NCBI RefSeq assembly: GCF_004210375.1
Contig: NC_134837.1
Location: 159,133,310 to 159,197,309 of the forward strand
Length of the DNA: 64,000 nt
Direction: 5' to 3'
Source: Tachypleus tridentatus
Lineage: Eukaryota; Arthropoda; Merostomata; Xiphosura; Limulidae
Part shown: in pieces, positions 48,869 to 59,152 of the stretch
Position numbering within the stretch: position 1 is the first letter of the stretch
Layout: the number at the start of each line of letters is the position of its first letter
Notes under the pieces: generated by a model
Seen by the model: the letters and a program-made list of their open reading frames with translations, nothing else
Told to the model about the DNA's origin: nothing
Databases searched by the model: none
Program-made: the position numbers and the translations under genes

Positions 48869-50602
48869 CAAAGAAACACTTGAATAACCTTCAGATTTTT
48901 CTTTTTGTTAAAACGAAGTTTGTCCCTATGTAATTTACCGGTGCTTTCATTTTTCTAGATTTCAAACTTACAGATTCTCAAAAACTGTAGAACATTTATT
49001 TCAATTACAAAATATCTCAAGTGATCAAGTGACCTTTAGGAAACTTATTTAACGTAATGCATGTTTTCTACGGTTGCTACGATAAATTTGTTAATAGGTT
49101 GCGCTAAGTTCAAAATGCACGCGTCCTTTGAAATATAAATAACATATATACTTAGAGAGAGGTGGGAGGAATTAGCGTATAACATTTCAATATGTCGGTA
49201 GCTAACTTGATGATTGGATCCATCTAACACACCACCAAGTTCGTGTTATATTTATAATTCATGTTTTAAATCTATAAATTTGAAAATAATAGTGTTTTTT
49301 AAATTGTTTCAAACTTTGTTGGGCAACAGCATACTTTTAAATTCGTTGATAAATTTATATTTTGATTCTGACTTAAATATTTTGGTCTTTATCTGTTTTA
49401 TGTTGGTCTTAAATAAAAATTAGAAATTTTTGAGCAAGATGTGATTCGCCAAAATTATATTCAAATTTAAGTAAAAATCAAGTTTAAATAGAAGTAACGC
49501 TGCTACTCAGTCTTACCAGCCAATGACAGTTAAGCATAACAAATGAATTATTATGTAACTATACCAATAAGTGCGGAGACTATATTTTCATAAAAAGTAT
49601 TTTACTCATATGAAACAGCCACGTTTTAAAGACAGCCACAGCATTGTTCACTCTTAGCTACACACTTCATGCTCCAAACTAAGCAAAAGCAGAAAGCCAT
49701 AATTGAACAAAAAAAATCGAAAGAAATTATGATGTAAAATATTTGCAATTAAACTTGACCAGGATTTGGATTAGTAAAACCAAATTCTAAAGAAGTTGAT
49801 TGCCACGACCCCTATATCGATAATATTGGTTAAGCTAAAGAGAAATAAGTATTAAACTAAAAGAAAGCTCACACCAACACTTACAAGTTTGTGAATATGC
49901 CAAAAGAAATTACAGTCGTTTTTTTTTTTTTTGTATATTTACGTTGAATATTTCATTTCTTTTCCAACCGAACATTATTCACATATATAGATTAATTTTG
50001 GTCTAAATACGGTAAAGTAAATAAAATGGAGTCAAAACTCCAGGATTGTTTATTTGTTGTTTTATTTTTTTTTAATTTTCGTATTCTTAATCTGTAGTCA
50101 ACTTCAACTGTTAATCTGATATTAATTTCCCTTAGTTTTTATTTTTTCTCTATCTCCAACAAGGTGAGGCAAAAAGCTAATGTTACTTGGATGTTCCTAT
50201 CTTATAAACAAATATCTATCATGTTTAATATTATTTCTCTTGCAGTATAATAAACGTAGTTTCTCAAAGACACTTTCCTCATACTTCAACGTATTTGTCC
50301 AGATGATGTAAAGCACTCTGATATAAAGTCCTCTATGATAAAGTTTATGTACCTCTCTTCACCCTCAAAATATAAAGGTACTCCTACTTTCTCCGCGAGT
50401 GGATAATGCTTCGTACGGGTGAAGTGATTGGTTGTCTAGTAAGAAAGCTTGACAGCAAAAGAAATTGAATGTGCAGAGGATAACAGGAAAAAGAAACAAA
50501 GATGTCTCTCCATCGAAGTAAAGTTCATATTGTTAACTAACAAAGTATTTTTTATGTGTTATTGGAGAAGTTTATTCCATAAGTAATGCAGTTCATCAGG
50601 CG
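48869..50602. other. No gene seen
   Basis: AT-rich, with T runs at 49919 and 50066. No repeat recognised up to the Penelope inverted arm. Confidence 0.5.
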
Positions 50603-50984
50603 TATATATATCTAAAAATGGTTCGTTTTGGTTTGAGAATTTTTTTTTTTTTTTACGTAGAGGAGTGAACAATGTTTTAACCAATACAAAGGAACACCTT
50701 TATACCTATATTAAAATATGTATAATAAATAATATTAACAAAATATAAAATAAATAAATAAATAAATAATATAAATTGTATATTCAACATCTAAGCCCGC
50801 CCCCTACATTCCGACACTCATTACACAACCCCTTTCAAACATGTGGTCAGCTTTCGGTCAGTTACCTCTCTCTTTCTTTGTGAACCTGACGATGACCGAA
50901 GAAGGTCGAAACGTTGTTCACTCCTCTACGTAAAAAAAAAAAAAAAAAATTTCTCAATCCAAACGAGCCGGTTTTACATATATA
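50603..50984 (+). mobile_element. Penelope-like element 3' fragment with inverted terminal arm (PLE-2)
   Basis: Second, heavily 5'-truncated Penelope copy. From about 50677 it carries the last codons of the endonuclease (reading NQYKGTPLYLY then stop), a 3' UTR and a pLTR part that closely matches 44281-44459. Immediately before it, 50603-50676 is an inverted copy of 50905-50982: GTTCACTCCTCTACGT recurs as ACGTAGAGGAGTGAAC and the A-run recurs as a T-run. Inverted, truncated terminal arms are typical of Penelope insertions. The element is interrupted at a TA by the mariner at 50985-51891 and seems to resume to about 51935. Confidence 0.75.
50880..50921 (+). ncRNA. Hammerhead-ribozyme-like motif in Penelope pLTR
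   Basis: GTGAAC (50880-50885) and GTTCAC (50916-50921) can form helix I. Between them are CTGACGA (CUGANGA core), a GACC/GGTC helix II with GAAGAA loop, GAAA, and the minimal self-complementary helix III ACGT followed by T (50915) at the expected cleavage position. One unpaired T (50893) sits between core and helix II, which is not canonical. Penelope-like elements are known to carry hammerheads with very short helix III. The equivalent at 44361-44406 has lost the core C and has extra bases before the second strand. Activity is not claimed. Confidence 0.45.
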
Positions 50985-51891
50985 CGAGGGCTGTTTAAAA
51001 AATACGCGGACTGACGTCATAAAACAAAATGTACTTTATTTAGAAGTTACAGGTCTGCGACTCCTTCAAAGTACTCTCCTCCCCAACGCACACACTTATC
51101 CCAACGGTTTTTCCACTTGTTGAAACAGTCCTGGTACGCTTCTTTTGTAATGTCCTCCAGCTCCTTCGTCGCATTTGCCTTAATCTCGGGAATCGTCTCA
51201 AATCTTCTTCCTTTCAAGGGTCTTTTGAGTTTGGGGAACAAGAAAAAATCGTAAGGAGCAAGGTCAGGTGAGTAGGGGAGTGGGGAAGAACAGTGATAGA
51301 GTGTTTGGCCAAAAACTCACGAGTTCTGAGGGCTGAATTTCGCAGCAACGCGGTGCATCTTCAATTTTGCGGTCAAAATCTCGTAACAAGATCCAACTGA
51401 TATCCCACACTCTTCAGCAAGCTCCCTGACAGTCAGACGTCGATTTGCCCGCACCAGGGTGTTGATTTTGTCGACGTGTGGGTCGTCAGTTGACGTGGAA
51501 GGACGTCCAGGACGCTCATCATCTTCAATGGACTGTCGACCATCCTTAAAACGTTCATGTTACTTGAAACATGCCGTACGCTTCATAGCAACATCACCGT
51601 AAGCCGTGTTAAGCATAGCAAAAGTTTCAGTCGCAGATTTTCCAAGTTTAACACAAAATTTCACAGCAAGTCGTTGCTCCTTCAGGTCATTCATTCTGAA
51701 ATCCGCCAAACGAAAAAATCGCACTTCACTTAAAACCGCGTAGCTAATACACAAATGAAGATATCTGCAATCGGGAAATGGCGTCGTAATCAGCTGATCT
51801 GTGCGAACCTAGCGACACCAAGCGGATTCCCCTGGAACCAATTAGAGCCGCGCAATTCAAACAGTCCGCGTATTTTTTTGAATAGTCCTCG
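50985..51891 (-). mobile_element. Mariner transposon, internally deleted (907 bp)
   Basis: Tc1/mariner element flanked by TA on both sides (50983-50984 and 51892-51893). Inverted termini of about 30 bp begin CGAGGGCTGTTTAAAAAATA on the left and CGAGGACTATTCAAAAAAAT on the right (read inward), both followed by ACGCGGACTG. A full mariner is about 1.3 kb; here about 0.4 kb of the middle is lost. It is inserted in the Penelope fragment, so it is younger than that insertion. Confidence 0.9.
51047..51694 (-). pseudogene. Mariner transposase remnant
   Basis: Cut-and-paste DDD transposase, broken. The start is at 51694 (MNDLKEQRLAVKFC), with the N-terminal helix-turn-helix domain running to a stop at 51560. 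Coding similarity continues in the same frame beyond the stop (a second helix-turn-helix segment, about 51550-51350). Near 51345 the sequence jumps from the end of the DNA-binding region to the end of the catalytic domain, so the first two catalytic Asp motifs are absent. The third Asp region (PDLAPYDFFLF) and the C-terminus (KLKRPLKGRRFET to the stop at 51047) remain, with one more frameshift near 51290. It cannot make a working enzyme, but both termini are intact, so it could have been mobilised in trans. Confidence 0.88.
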
Positions 51892-51935
51892 TATTTCTCT
51901 ACAAGTGGGTTTTCTCGACATCACTGATTATTAGC

Positions 51936-52946
51936 TGATCAGGCGTGTTCTTATAGGATCTGAAGTCATCATGGAACATTGATTTCTGAGGCATAACGTC
52001 TTCAGAAAGTACTTTGTCAAGTCTATACAAATCGCATTCACTTAAGAGTTACGCACCACAGTAACTATAAAGGGAAATGTTGTACAAGAGCAGAAAAATG
52101 TGCCAAGATGATAAAAGACAGTCATTTAACATTAAGATATTTGGAATGTTCTTGGCACCACCAAAGAAGTAAAATGTCACTCGGATAGGATTGAGCTGAC
52201 CACCATCTAATACAGTTTCTGAATTACAAAGAGCGAAATATTCCAGTGAGTATTTTGCATATCTCTGCAGCTTTAACAAAGACTATTACTACAATGGCTA
52301 GATCGAAGATCGCCAACTAAATAAATTGGAATCGATAATAACATACTATATTCTAAGCATCAGGTGAATGTCGACCCTGAGCATAAAGAGTAGGATTTTC
52401 CTAGATATGAAAGATAGGTTTGAGAAAAACAAGACTATAATTGTTGATTAAGAAATACTTCAGGTTATGAAAGAACTGGAAACTGTTATGACTGTGATTA
52501 AACAAAGATATTGAGGCATCGATTTAAATAACAGTGATGATAGAGACCGAACATGAATTACGTTCTGATCAATGATATCGAATAATAATAGTTTGTTCGA
52601 TATCTGAGGAATAGAAGCGTGTATTGTGTATTACAGTGAGGCGCAATTAGTCGTGTCATATATTGTCAACAATATTTAATTCTCTGTTTGGATACGAGTC
52701 CACCTTTGGTTTACTTCGTCTTCAAAGACTGTAACATTAGATGTTCAGGTTCTTTGAAAATTTTAAGCATCAGTTATGCTCTGTTTATTCTGTTTGTAGC
52801 AGTACAGGTTAATTTTACAATTTATTATGGACTTTAAGGCTCACCTTAGTGGAGAACGTGCTTAAATCATATTATTTTTCTAGTCAAATTCACAGATGGC
52901 GCTAAAGCATCACTGGGAACATTTTGAATTTCGGTCAAATTTGTCA
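51936..52946. other. Unassigned sequence after the Penelope fragment
   Basis: A minus-strand frame at 52279-52049 (ending before a TAA, with LDGGQLNPIRVTFYFFGG) looks more protein-like than random AT-rich sequence, and a further open stretch follows on the same strand to about 51930. I do not recognise it. It may be a decayed gene or element. Confidence 0.25.
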
Positions 52947-53070
52947 GACAACATCCTGTGGACTCAACGTCAAGTGTGAAGGCTAACGCTCAAAGACCAG
53001 TTTCGATACCAATTGTGGAGAAGACACTCATAGCCTACCATGTAGCTTTGTGCCTAGCAATAAAAAGACA
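52947..53070 (+). repeat. SINE-2 copy (tail A), diverged
   Basis: CAGTTTCGATACCAATTGTGG, ACACTCATAGCCTACCATG and TAGCTTTGTGCCTAGCAA in SINE-2 order. The head is hardly recognisable. Confidence 0.7.
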
Positions 53071-53176
53071 TAATTGCCGAAAAACGTATTTATTTTTTTA
53101 TGCCTTTCTAAAAGGCTCACAAATGGTTGTTGCTAGGCGTCATTATGAACTGTTAGGTTGCATTTCTAGTAGTTTG

Positions 53177-53303
53177 GTCCCTCGCTGGAACAGCGGTAAG
53201 GCTACGGAATTACAATGCTAAAATCACGGATTCGATACTCGTCTGTGAACACAGCAGATAGCCCGATGTGGTTTTGTTATAAGAAAACACACACACACAC
53301 TAA
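53177..53303 (+). repeat. SINE-2 copy (tail B)
   Basis: TCCCTCGCTGGAACAGCGG, ACAATGCTAAAATCACGG, CAGCAGATAGCCCGATGTGG and a long ACAC end. Confidence 0.88.
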
Positions 53304-53740
53304 TAGCTTGATTTCTTTCCATTGTTTGTTTTATTTTATATTGTTATTGAGAGATACATGAGATGATTATTGTTAACCTCAAACCTAAATTAACTCTTCA
53401 CATCATCTATCTAAAATAGGGGATTTCTCTCTTCTTCTTTTTAAATATGTTTATTGTGGTGTTAACTTGAAATAAACATTTACATTTGCTGTCGCTGCAT
53501 TAGTTGTGACTTTCAGAGATGAATGGATATACTAAACTTTTAGTAAGTGTCACAAACAGTGTTAGGCTGATATGAGCTCTTTTCTCATTACCCCGGGTGG
53601 TGAAGGGATGCTCGGTCCGGTTGGCAAAAAAACTGCAACAATTTATTGGAGACAGTTGAGAATAATATCAGTCTTGAATTAATAAAAAAATGCTCTTCTG
53701 AAATAATTAACCTAAAAAAATAAAATTTCTTTTAACTCGA

Positions 53741-53850
53741 CCCCAGTGGCACAACGGTATATCTGCAAACTTACAACGCTAGCTTCGATACTTGTGGCGG
53801 GCAGAACACATATGGCCCATTGTGTTGCTTTGTGTTTAACTGCTAACTAA
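53741..53850 (+). repeat. SINE-2 copy (tail A)
   Basis: GACCCCAGTGGCACAACGG, a 12-base deletion after ACAACGCTA, GCTTCGATACTTGTGG and GCCCATTGTGTTGCTTTGTG. Confidence 0.85.
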
Positions 53851-54343
53851 CAAACAATACTTTTAACTCTGCTAGTGAGCTTCCCAGAAGTTTGGCTGGT
53901 CTAACAATGAATCAGCCTTATTTGAGTCTGATCTGATCAACATTGGAATACAAAGACTAGGAGAAAACTCATAGAAAAGGAACTACCAGAATCCTAAATG
54001 TTAGGTATTAGTCGTCAAAGTTCTGTTTATTCCTATACTACGACATCATTAACTGTCTCTCATGGACAAACAAAACAGTAAGGGATGGGGATTGATGATT
54101 ATGGTGAAGAGATACTTCCAAAACAATGAGCTAGAGTAGGGATGATTTAGGAGTTATTTGTAATTAATATTTATCATATATCATTGGTAAAATACCACTA
54201 TATAATATTTGCTAGAGATGGAAAATTAATTGTTGGGCGGCTCTAAATAAGGTCTCGTAGCAATTTAGCATTACTTATAGAAAAAAAATCATTTGTTGGT
54301 GGTAATTTCCAATCTGGAACGTAAAACCAGTGGTTATACAGAC

Positions 54344-54556
54344 AATTCCAGATATACTTCAGGATTAAAGATGGTAACGTGTAACACCAGATATACATTA
54401 GGATTAAAGATGGTAACGTGTAACACCAGATATACATTAGGATTAAAGACGGTACCATGTAACACCAGATATACTTTAGGATTAAAGATGATAACATGTA
54501 ACACCAGATATACATCAGGATTAAAGATGGTAACGTATAACAATAGATATATTTCA
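54344..54556. repeat. 39-bp minisatellite, five full units
   Basis: Units start at 54344, 54383, 54422, 54461 and 54500, with a partial unit from 54539. Each reads like AACACCAGATATACATTAGG then ATTAAAGATGGTAACGTGT. Because 39 is a multiple of 3, several frames stay open on both strands, giving repetitive 13-residue ORFs that need not be coding. Confidence 0.93.
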
Positions 54557-55696
54557 TTTTGTTATGGGAAAATACAATATCAGAAATAAAGATTTGATCT
54601 GCAGTTTCCTTTCTTTGCAACCTTGTCACAATTTGCACTTCACGTTAACATAATCTTTTTCTACCTGTGCGAAATATAATTTCCCAGTTAATTGGACAGT
54701 ATCCAAAATGCTATAACAATAACTGATTAAGCTCAGTAGTTTTGATAAATGTCACGTTGGGCTGTAATTTGATTTTCAACTTTCTTTTAATTAAGGATTA
54801 AGTAGGTAAAAAAAAAAAATCAGATTTACCTTTTATTTGTCCCAGATTACTGTCTAGGAGATATTTCACATATTACCAGGAATGGTCAGGTGGTCTGGAC
54901 CATGATGGAAGCCAATCGTTTATCTGTAATGATACTTATATGAAGTACGAACATTTCAGTGTTGTGATGTTAAATTCTCAAAGCTAGCGAAGCAACTGAA
55001 AAATAAGCTTACGAGATAATAACAAATTAGGAATTAAAAAATTGCAAATAGGAATGTAGAAAAATAAGTAAACAAAGCTTCAGATACCGTAGACAGTGTC
55101 AATCGAATCCTTATTTTAATTTCATGCTGTTACCTAGAATTACACTTAGCGTATTCAAAATAGGGATTTGTAGTTTGAGTAAATAATTGCAACATTATCC
55201 CCTTATGTTGGTCTGTTTTTTATGCTCAATTATAAATAAAGATTACATGATATGGCAGCTAACTTTACATATCGTAACAATAGTAAATATAGCTAGAAAC
55301 TAGCTGATACGGGTTCATGATGATTTGCTGTAGCTATTGACTGTTTGATCACATTAGTCCGAGGTGTAAAGTGTTAAGCTGTAACTGTAAGGTTTCATAG
55401 AAATTTGTTTGAGAACATAGTGAACATTTGTAGTTCCTCTGTTACTAAATTCTCTCTATATATAATGCAAAGCAATACGCAAATATATGCCTAGACTGAG
55501 ACACAACCACAATTAAGTGCATATAAAATTCTACCAGTAGGAAAGCAGCTTTTTCAGATAAAACATATAGTCTAAAACATCAATTTACGTTAATTATTCT
55601 ATGAAGGTGTTTAATAAAATTTAATATTATGTGTATTGATTTTTTTACTCTTTCATTTCATACATAATATAGGAGCTGGCTTCCTAAAGACGACTC

Positions 55697-55790
55697 CCTC
55701 CGTAGCACAGCGGTAGTTCTATAGACATACAACGCTAGAAACCCGTGGTGAGCAAAGTTTTGTGCTTAACTACAAACAAGCCCTAAAGAC
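55697..55790 (+). repeat. SINE-2 copy, deleted, inside repeat R copy 2
   Basis: CTCCCTCCGTAGCACAGCGG head, ACAACGCTAGAAACCCGTGG (box B lost), and GTTTTGTGCTTAACTACAAAC. Copy 1 of repeat R lacks it. CTAAAGAC occurs just before and after and may be the target duplication. Confidence 0.82.
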
Positions 55791-55994
55791 ACTCACTGTA
55801 TAATGTACAAAGCATGGAATATCTAGATGGTACAGTCATCTAATGTTCATACATTACACTTTATAACACAATTTTTACTTTTTCTTATTCCTGGGCAGAA
55901 AGTGTTATTTTCCAATTGCTTATGCCTAAAGTAAATAGAAAAGACCTATTTTTCTCTTTAAACTTTACTTTTGTGATCTGGGTCACGAAATTTT

Positions 55995-56267
55995 GTTTGT
56001 TTTTTGAATGTCGCACAAAGCTACTCGAGGGCTATCTGTGCTAGCTGTCCCTAATTTAGTAGTGTAAGACTAGAAGGAAGGCAGCTAGTCATCACCACCC
56101 ACCGCAACTCTTGGGCTACTCTTTCACCAACGAATAGTGGGATTGACCGTCACATTATAACGTCTCCACGGCTGGGAGGGCGAGCATGTTTGGCACGACA
56201 GGGATGCAAACCCGCGACCCTCAGATTACGAGTCGCACGCCTTAACACGCTTGGCCATGCCGAAACC
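55995..56267 (-). repeat. SINE-1 nested in the DNA transposon, with target duplication
   Basis: Near-consensus minus-strand copy. CACGAAATTTT directly precedes (55984-55994) and follows it (56268-56278). The target lies in the left terminal inverted repeat of the transposon, so the SINE arrived after that element. Confidence 0.95.
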
Positions 56268-56499
56268 CACGAAATTTTAAAATTTACCAATTTTCCAGAA
56301 CATTCGACGTATATTCAGTGCTGAGTAGCTGATAGAAAATTTTTTCGAACTTACGAGAATCTTCAAGAACCTTTTAGAATTTCCTAGAATTTTCCATAGT
56401 AATATATATACAGGGGCTCACCGCTCACCAGTGAACGCCTAAGTGAACACATAAACCTATTTGATTTTATCAGAGGTAGTATCAAGATTCTGCAAGTAT

Positions 56500-58310
56500 T
56501 TTCCAGACGTATTCTGCTATGTATGTGGCCAATTTATCAAGACAAGAGCAAAAAGTACCCTGTGACAGCATCAGCTATAATGTGTGAAGCGTACAAGGTA
56601 TATTTCAGCATGTCTGTCGGGGATCAAGACAAACCCTGAGTACTTCATTTTACCCGCGAGTACTGGACAAAAACTCTAGAAGGTAAGACGGACAATTTTT
56701 GCTTGTTTGAATAGTTAGATTTTATATTATACAAATTTTAGACCTTTAAAAGTTTAAAAATCTTTTAATTAGTTTTTAGATTTTCAATAGTATATAAAAA
56801 TAAAAATTTTTTGCATGAGCCTCTTACATATTAGTTGTGGATGAAATAAATTTATTCTTCATAATAACAATTTTATCTTGCTCCTTTTAGGATGGTACAG
56901 AGAGGGAAAGAAAGACATGAAATTCGCTATTCCAAGAATTTGGCCTGAACCCACTGATAACTCAAGCAATTTCTACTTCTGCATAGTGAACCCTTCCAAA
57001 CGTCGGGCTGACAAGAATGCACCTGCTATATGTATCCGGACCTCTCATCATCTATCGCCCCATGCCACATTGCCCTGAGCTCCCTGTACCCACTCCACCA
57101 GAGAGAAAGCAGCCATTCTCAAAAGGGAGCAGCAAATGAGAAGAGGAGGAAGATGTTGAAGATCCAGCTTAAAATTTCAGAGGTGCAGCTGGTGAGAGAA
57201 ATCCATAATACCCGAACCGAAAAGACCTCAATGACTTGATCAGAGATCTTGGTCTAACAATGTCGAATGCCGAACACTTGACATCTAGGCTTGAGGAGTG
57301 GGATTTGTTAGATTAAAGTGTGCAAGTCGCAGTAAGAGGAAGCGTCACTAACATTTTTCAAGCTTCTTCACTCGTCAAGATGGGCTCTGCTTCTGCCACA
57401 ATGTTTCCGGCCTGAGGGAGGCAATTGGAATTGCCTCTAACCCGAACGAGTGGCGCTTCTACATTGACAGCTCATCCAGAAATCTCAAAGCTGTGCTGCT
57501 TCATAACGGGAATAAGTATCCGTCTCTTCCCCTGGCTCATTCGGTGCACCTCAAAGAGGAATACAACAGCGTCAAAACCTTGCTAAAAGCCTTGAAATAT
57601 GATGAGTATGGTTGGGAGGTTATCGGATACTTCAAAATGGTGGCGTTCCTGATGGCTCTACAAGGAAGCTTTACCAAGTTTCCTTGTTATCGTTGCCTTT
57701 GGGACCGCAGCACACTACAACAGGAAGCACAGGCTACAACGGACCAAATTCTCTGTTGGGAAGCACAATGTCAAGTGTGAGCTACTAGTGGACTTCCAGA
57801 AGGTGTTGTTTCCACCATTGCACATAAAATTGGGTCTTATGAAACAATTTGTCACAGCTCCTGATAAGGAGTCTGCAGCCTTCGAGTATCTTCGAGACTT
57901 CTTTCCTAAGCTATCTGAGGCAAATGTCAAAGCTGGTGTCTTCGTTGGACCACAAATAATGAAGATCCTGGAATGCATAGAAATCTCTAAGAAGTTCAGT
58001 AGGAAGGAAAAAAGCTTGGGGCAGCTTTGTCACAGTGGTTTGGGGCTTCTTGGGCAATCACAAGGCCAAAAATTATATGGAACTTTAGAGGCTCTGCTGA
58101 AGAACTTCGGCAAAATGGCGCTTATCTTGATATATTCAAGGAGAACATGGGAGAATACTCAGAGAAGCAAGGCGAACGCTTCCACCAAGATATACTGGAC
58201 TTAGAACGCCGCTATTAAGGAGTGTATAACGTAAACATGATGGGAGACTATATTTGGAGGGTTGATATGTGAAAGTGATTTACATTACAGCCGAAAATCT
58301 CGAAAACTAC
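56500..58310 (+). pseudogene. Unnamed invertebrate multicopy protein, carried by the TIR element; broken
   Basis: Gene-like region on the plus strand belonging to a family I recognise as widespread and multicopy among uncharacterised invertebrate proteins, but cannot name. Exon 1 (about 56500-56682) has FCYVCG and GDQDKP, with a one-base loss near 56538 and an in-frame TGA at 56637. An intron with GTAAGA and CTCCTTTTAG ends (56683-56890) joins CTAGAAG to GATGGTAC in phase. Exon 2 then runs through GWYREGKK, KFAIPRIWPEPTD, YPDL, FYIDSSSRNLKAVLLHNGN-like sequence (57460-57510), HSVHLKEEYNSVKTLL, GYFKMVAFLMALQGSFTKFP, CYRCLW, PPLHIKLGLMKQFV, AGVFVGPQIMK, FKENMG.YSE..GERFHQDI and MMGDYIWG. Several frameshifts separate these blocks. 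Paired cysteines suggest zinc binding. Its place between the TIRs suggests it is the element's own gene, perhaps the transposase; that is inference. Confidence 0.7.
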
Positions 58311-59152
58311 TCACTTCTAAACATTTTTGTTTATTTTTGTATATCTTTAGTATAAATATATGTAAATCTTGGTTCATATGTTGTTTTATTCAGACCTTAT
58401 GTGAATGAAAATGTGCAAATTTGCCCATTTTTACATAGAAAATAGGTTAATTTCTAAATTTCATTATCCAGGACACAAAAGCGAAGTTTGGAGGGAATAA
58501 TGGCCATTTTCTGTACTTTTACAACATAAGTAATTAAGAAATAACACATACTATCCAGGAAAAATTTCGTGTTACATAGTGTTATTTGCTGGTAATTCTT
58601 GTTTCACTCTGTGAGATTTTTAAAGGAACACCATGTATTAATAAAAAGGCTAATTTGAAGAGGTAATAGTAATATCGCTTACACTAGAGTTCTGGCGTTT
58701 TTAGCTCATGTAAAATTTAAAAGAAAACAAATCGGTTTTTCAACCTTTATGACCTTTTCAGTACCTTATTTGGTATTTTGCAAAAGGTTTCGGTGCAATA
58801 TACAAAACCATTTTTGTTGAAGGTTGGTAAGGGAATAATAATAAAATCACAACGTCCCTTATTGAGCGGATTTTGTTTTACTTGTACGCTTAACATGCTT
58901 GCTTTTTTGTGTTTTTTTATATGCTTTAGCTTTTGGGAAGGATATGAGACAGTCCTTTCCGACGCAAATTGCTCATTTACTCAGAACGAAGATTTATAAG
59001 TTAGAAGAATGGAATATCCCTTGTAGTTAATATCATTGGAAAACAAATGAATATGATATGGGTGAAACTGGTACGCCAGTAACGTTCAGAAAGAGACTTG
59101 TACGGAGTGGTTAGCAAAATAGTAACAGCCGTTCACATACCACAGACAACTG

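Larger units (their letters stand above)
55857..58582 (+). mobile_element. DNA transposon with long TIRs, CACT ends and TTA target duplication
   Basis: The outer ends are CACTTTATAACACAA on the left and, read inward from the right, CACTATGTAACACGAA. Similarity continues inward on both sides for about 150 bp with indels: CCTGG(G/A), GTGTTATTT, AATT(G/A)CTTATG, CTTTTGTG and GAAATTT. TTA stands on each side (55854-55856 and 58583-58585). The related repeat at 30.1-31.1 kb lacks the element and reads continuously across this point, giving an empty site. CACT(A) ends with a 3-bp duplication recall EnSpm/CACTA elements, but the superfamily is inference. Inside are a nested SINE-1 and a broken, intron-containing gene. 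Without the SINE and its duplication the element is about 2.44 kb. Confidence 0.75.
54990..58930. repeat. Dispersed ~1-kb repeat R, copy 2, split by insertions
   Basis: Second copy of the repeat at 30130-31150. Anchors are TTTGTTTGAGAACATAGTGA at 55405, GCCTAGACTGAGACACAACC at 55489 and TTTTTAAAGGAACACC at 58617. It is interrupted by a SINE-2 at about 55697-55790 and by the 2.7-kb transposon at 55857-58582. Confidence 0.7.

Noticed and set aside
51012-51019. CRE palindrome TGACGTCA
   Set aside because: It lies at the end of the mariner TIR and is part of the transposon, so it gives no sign of local regulation.
54344-54556. CRISPR-like array
   Set aside because: Contiguous units without spacers in a eukaryotic genome; it is a minisatellite.
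54243-54638. Repetitive ORFs of 70-130 codons on both strands
   Set aside because: They are products of the 39-bp minisatellite, whose period is a multiple of three.
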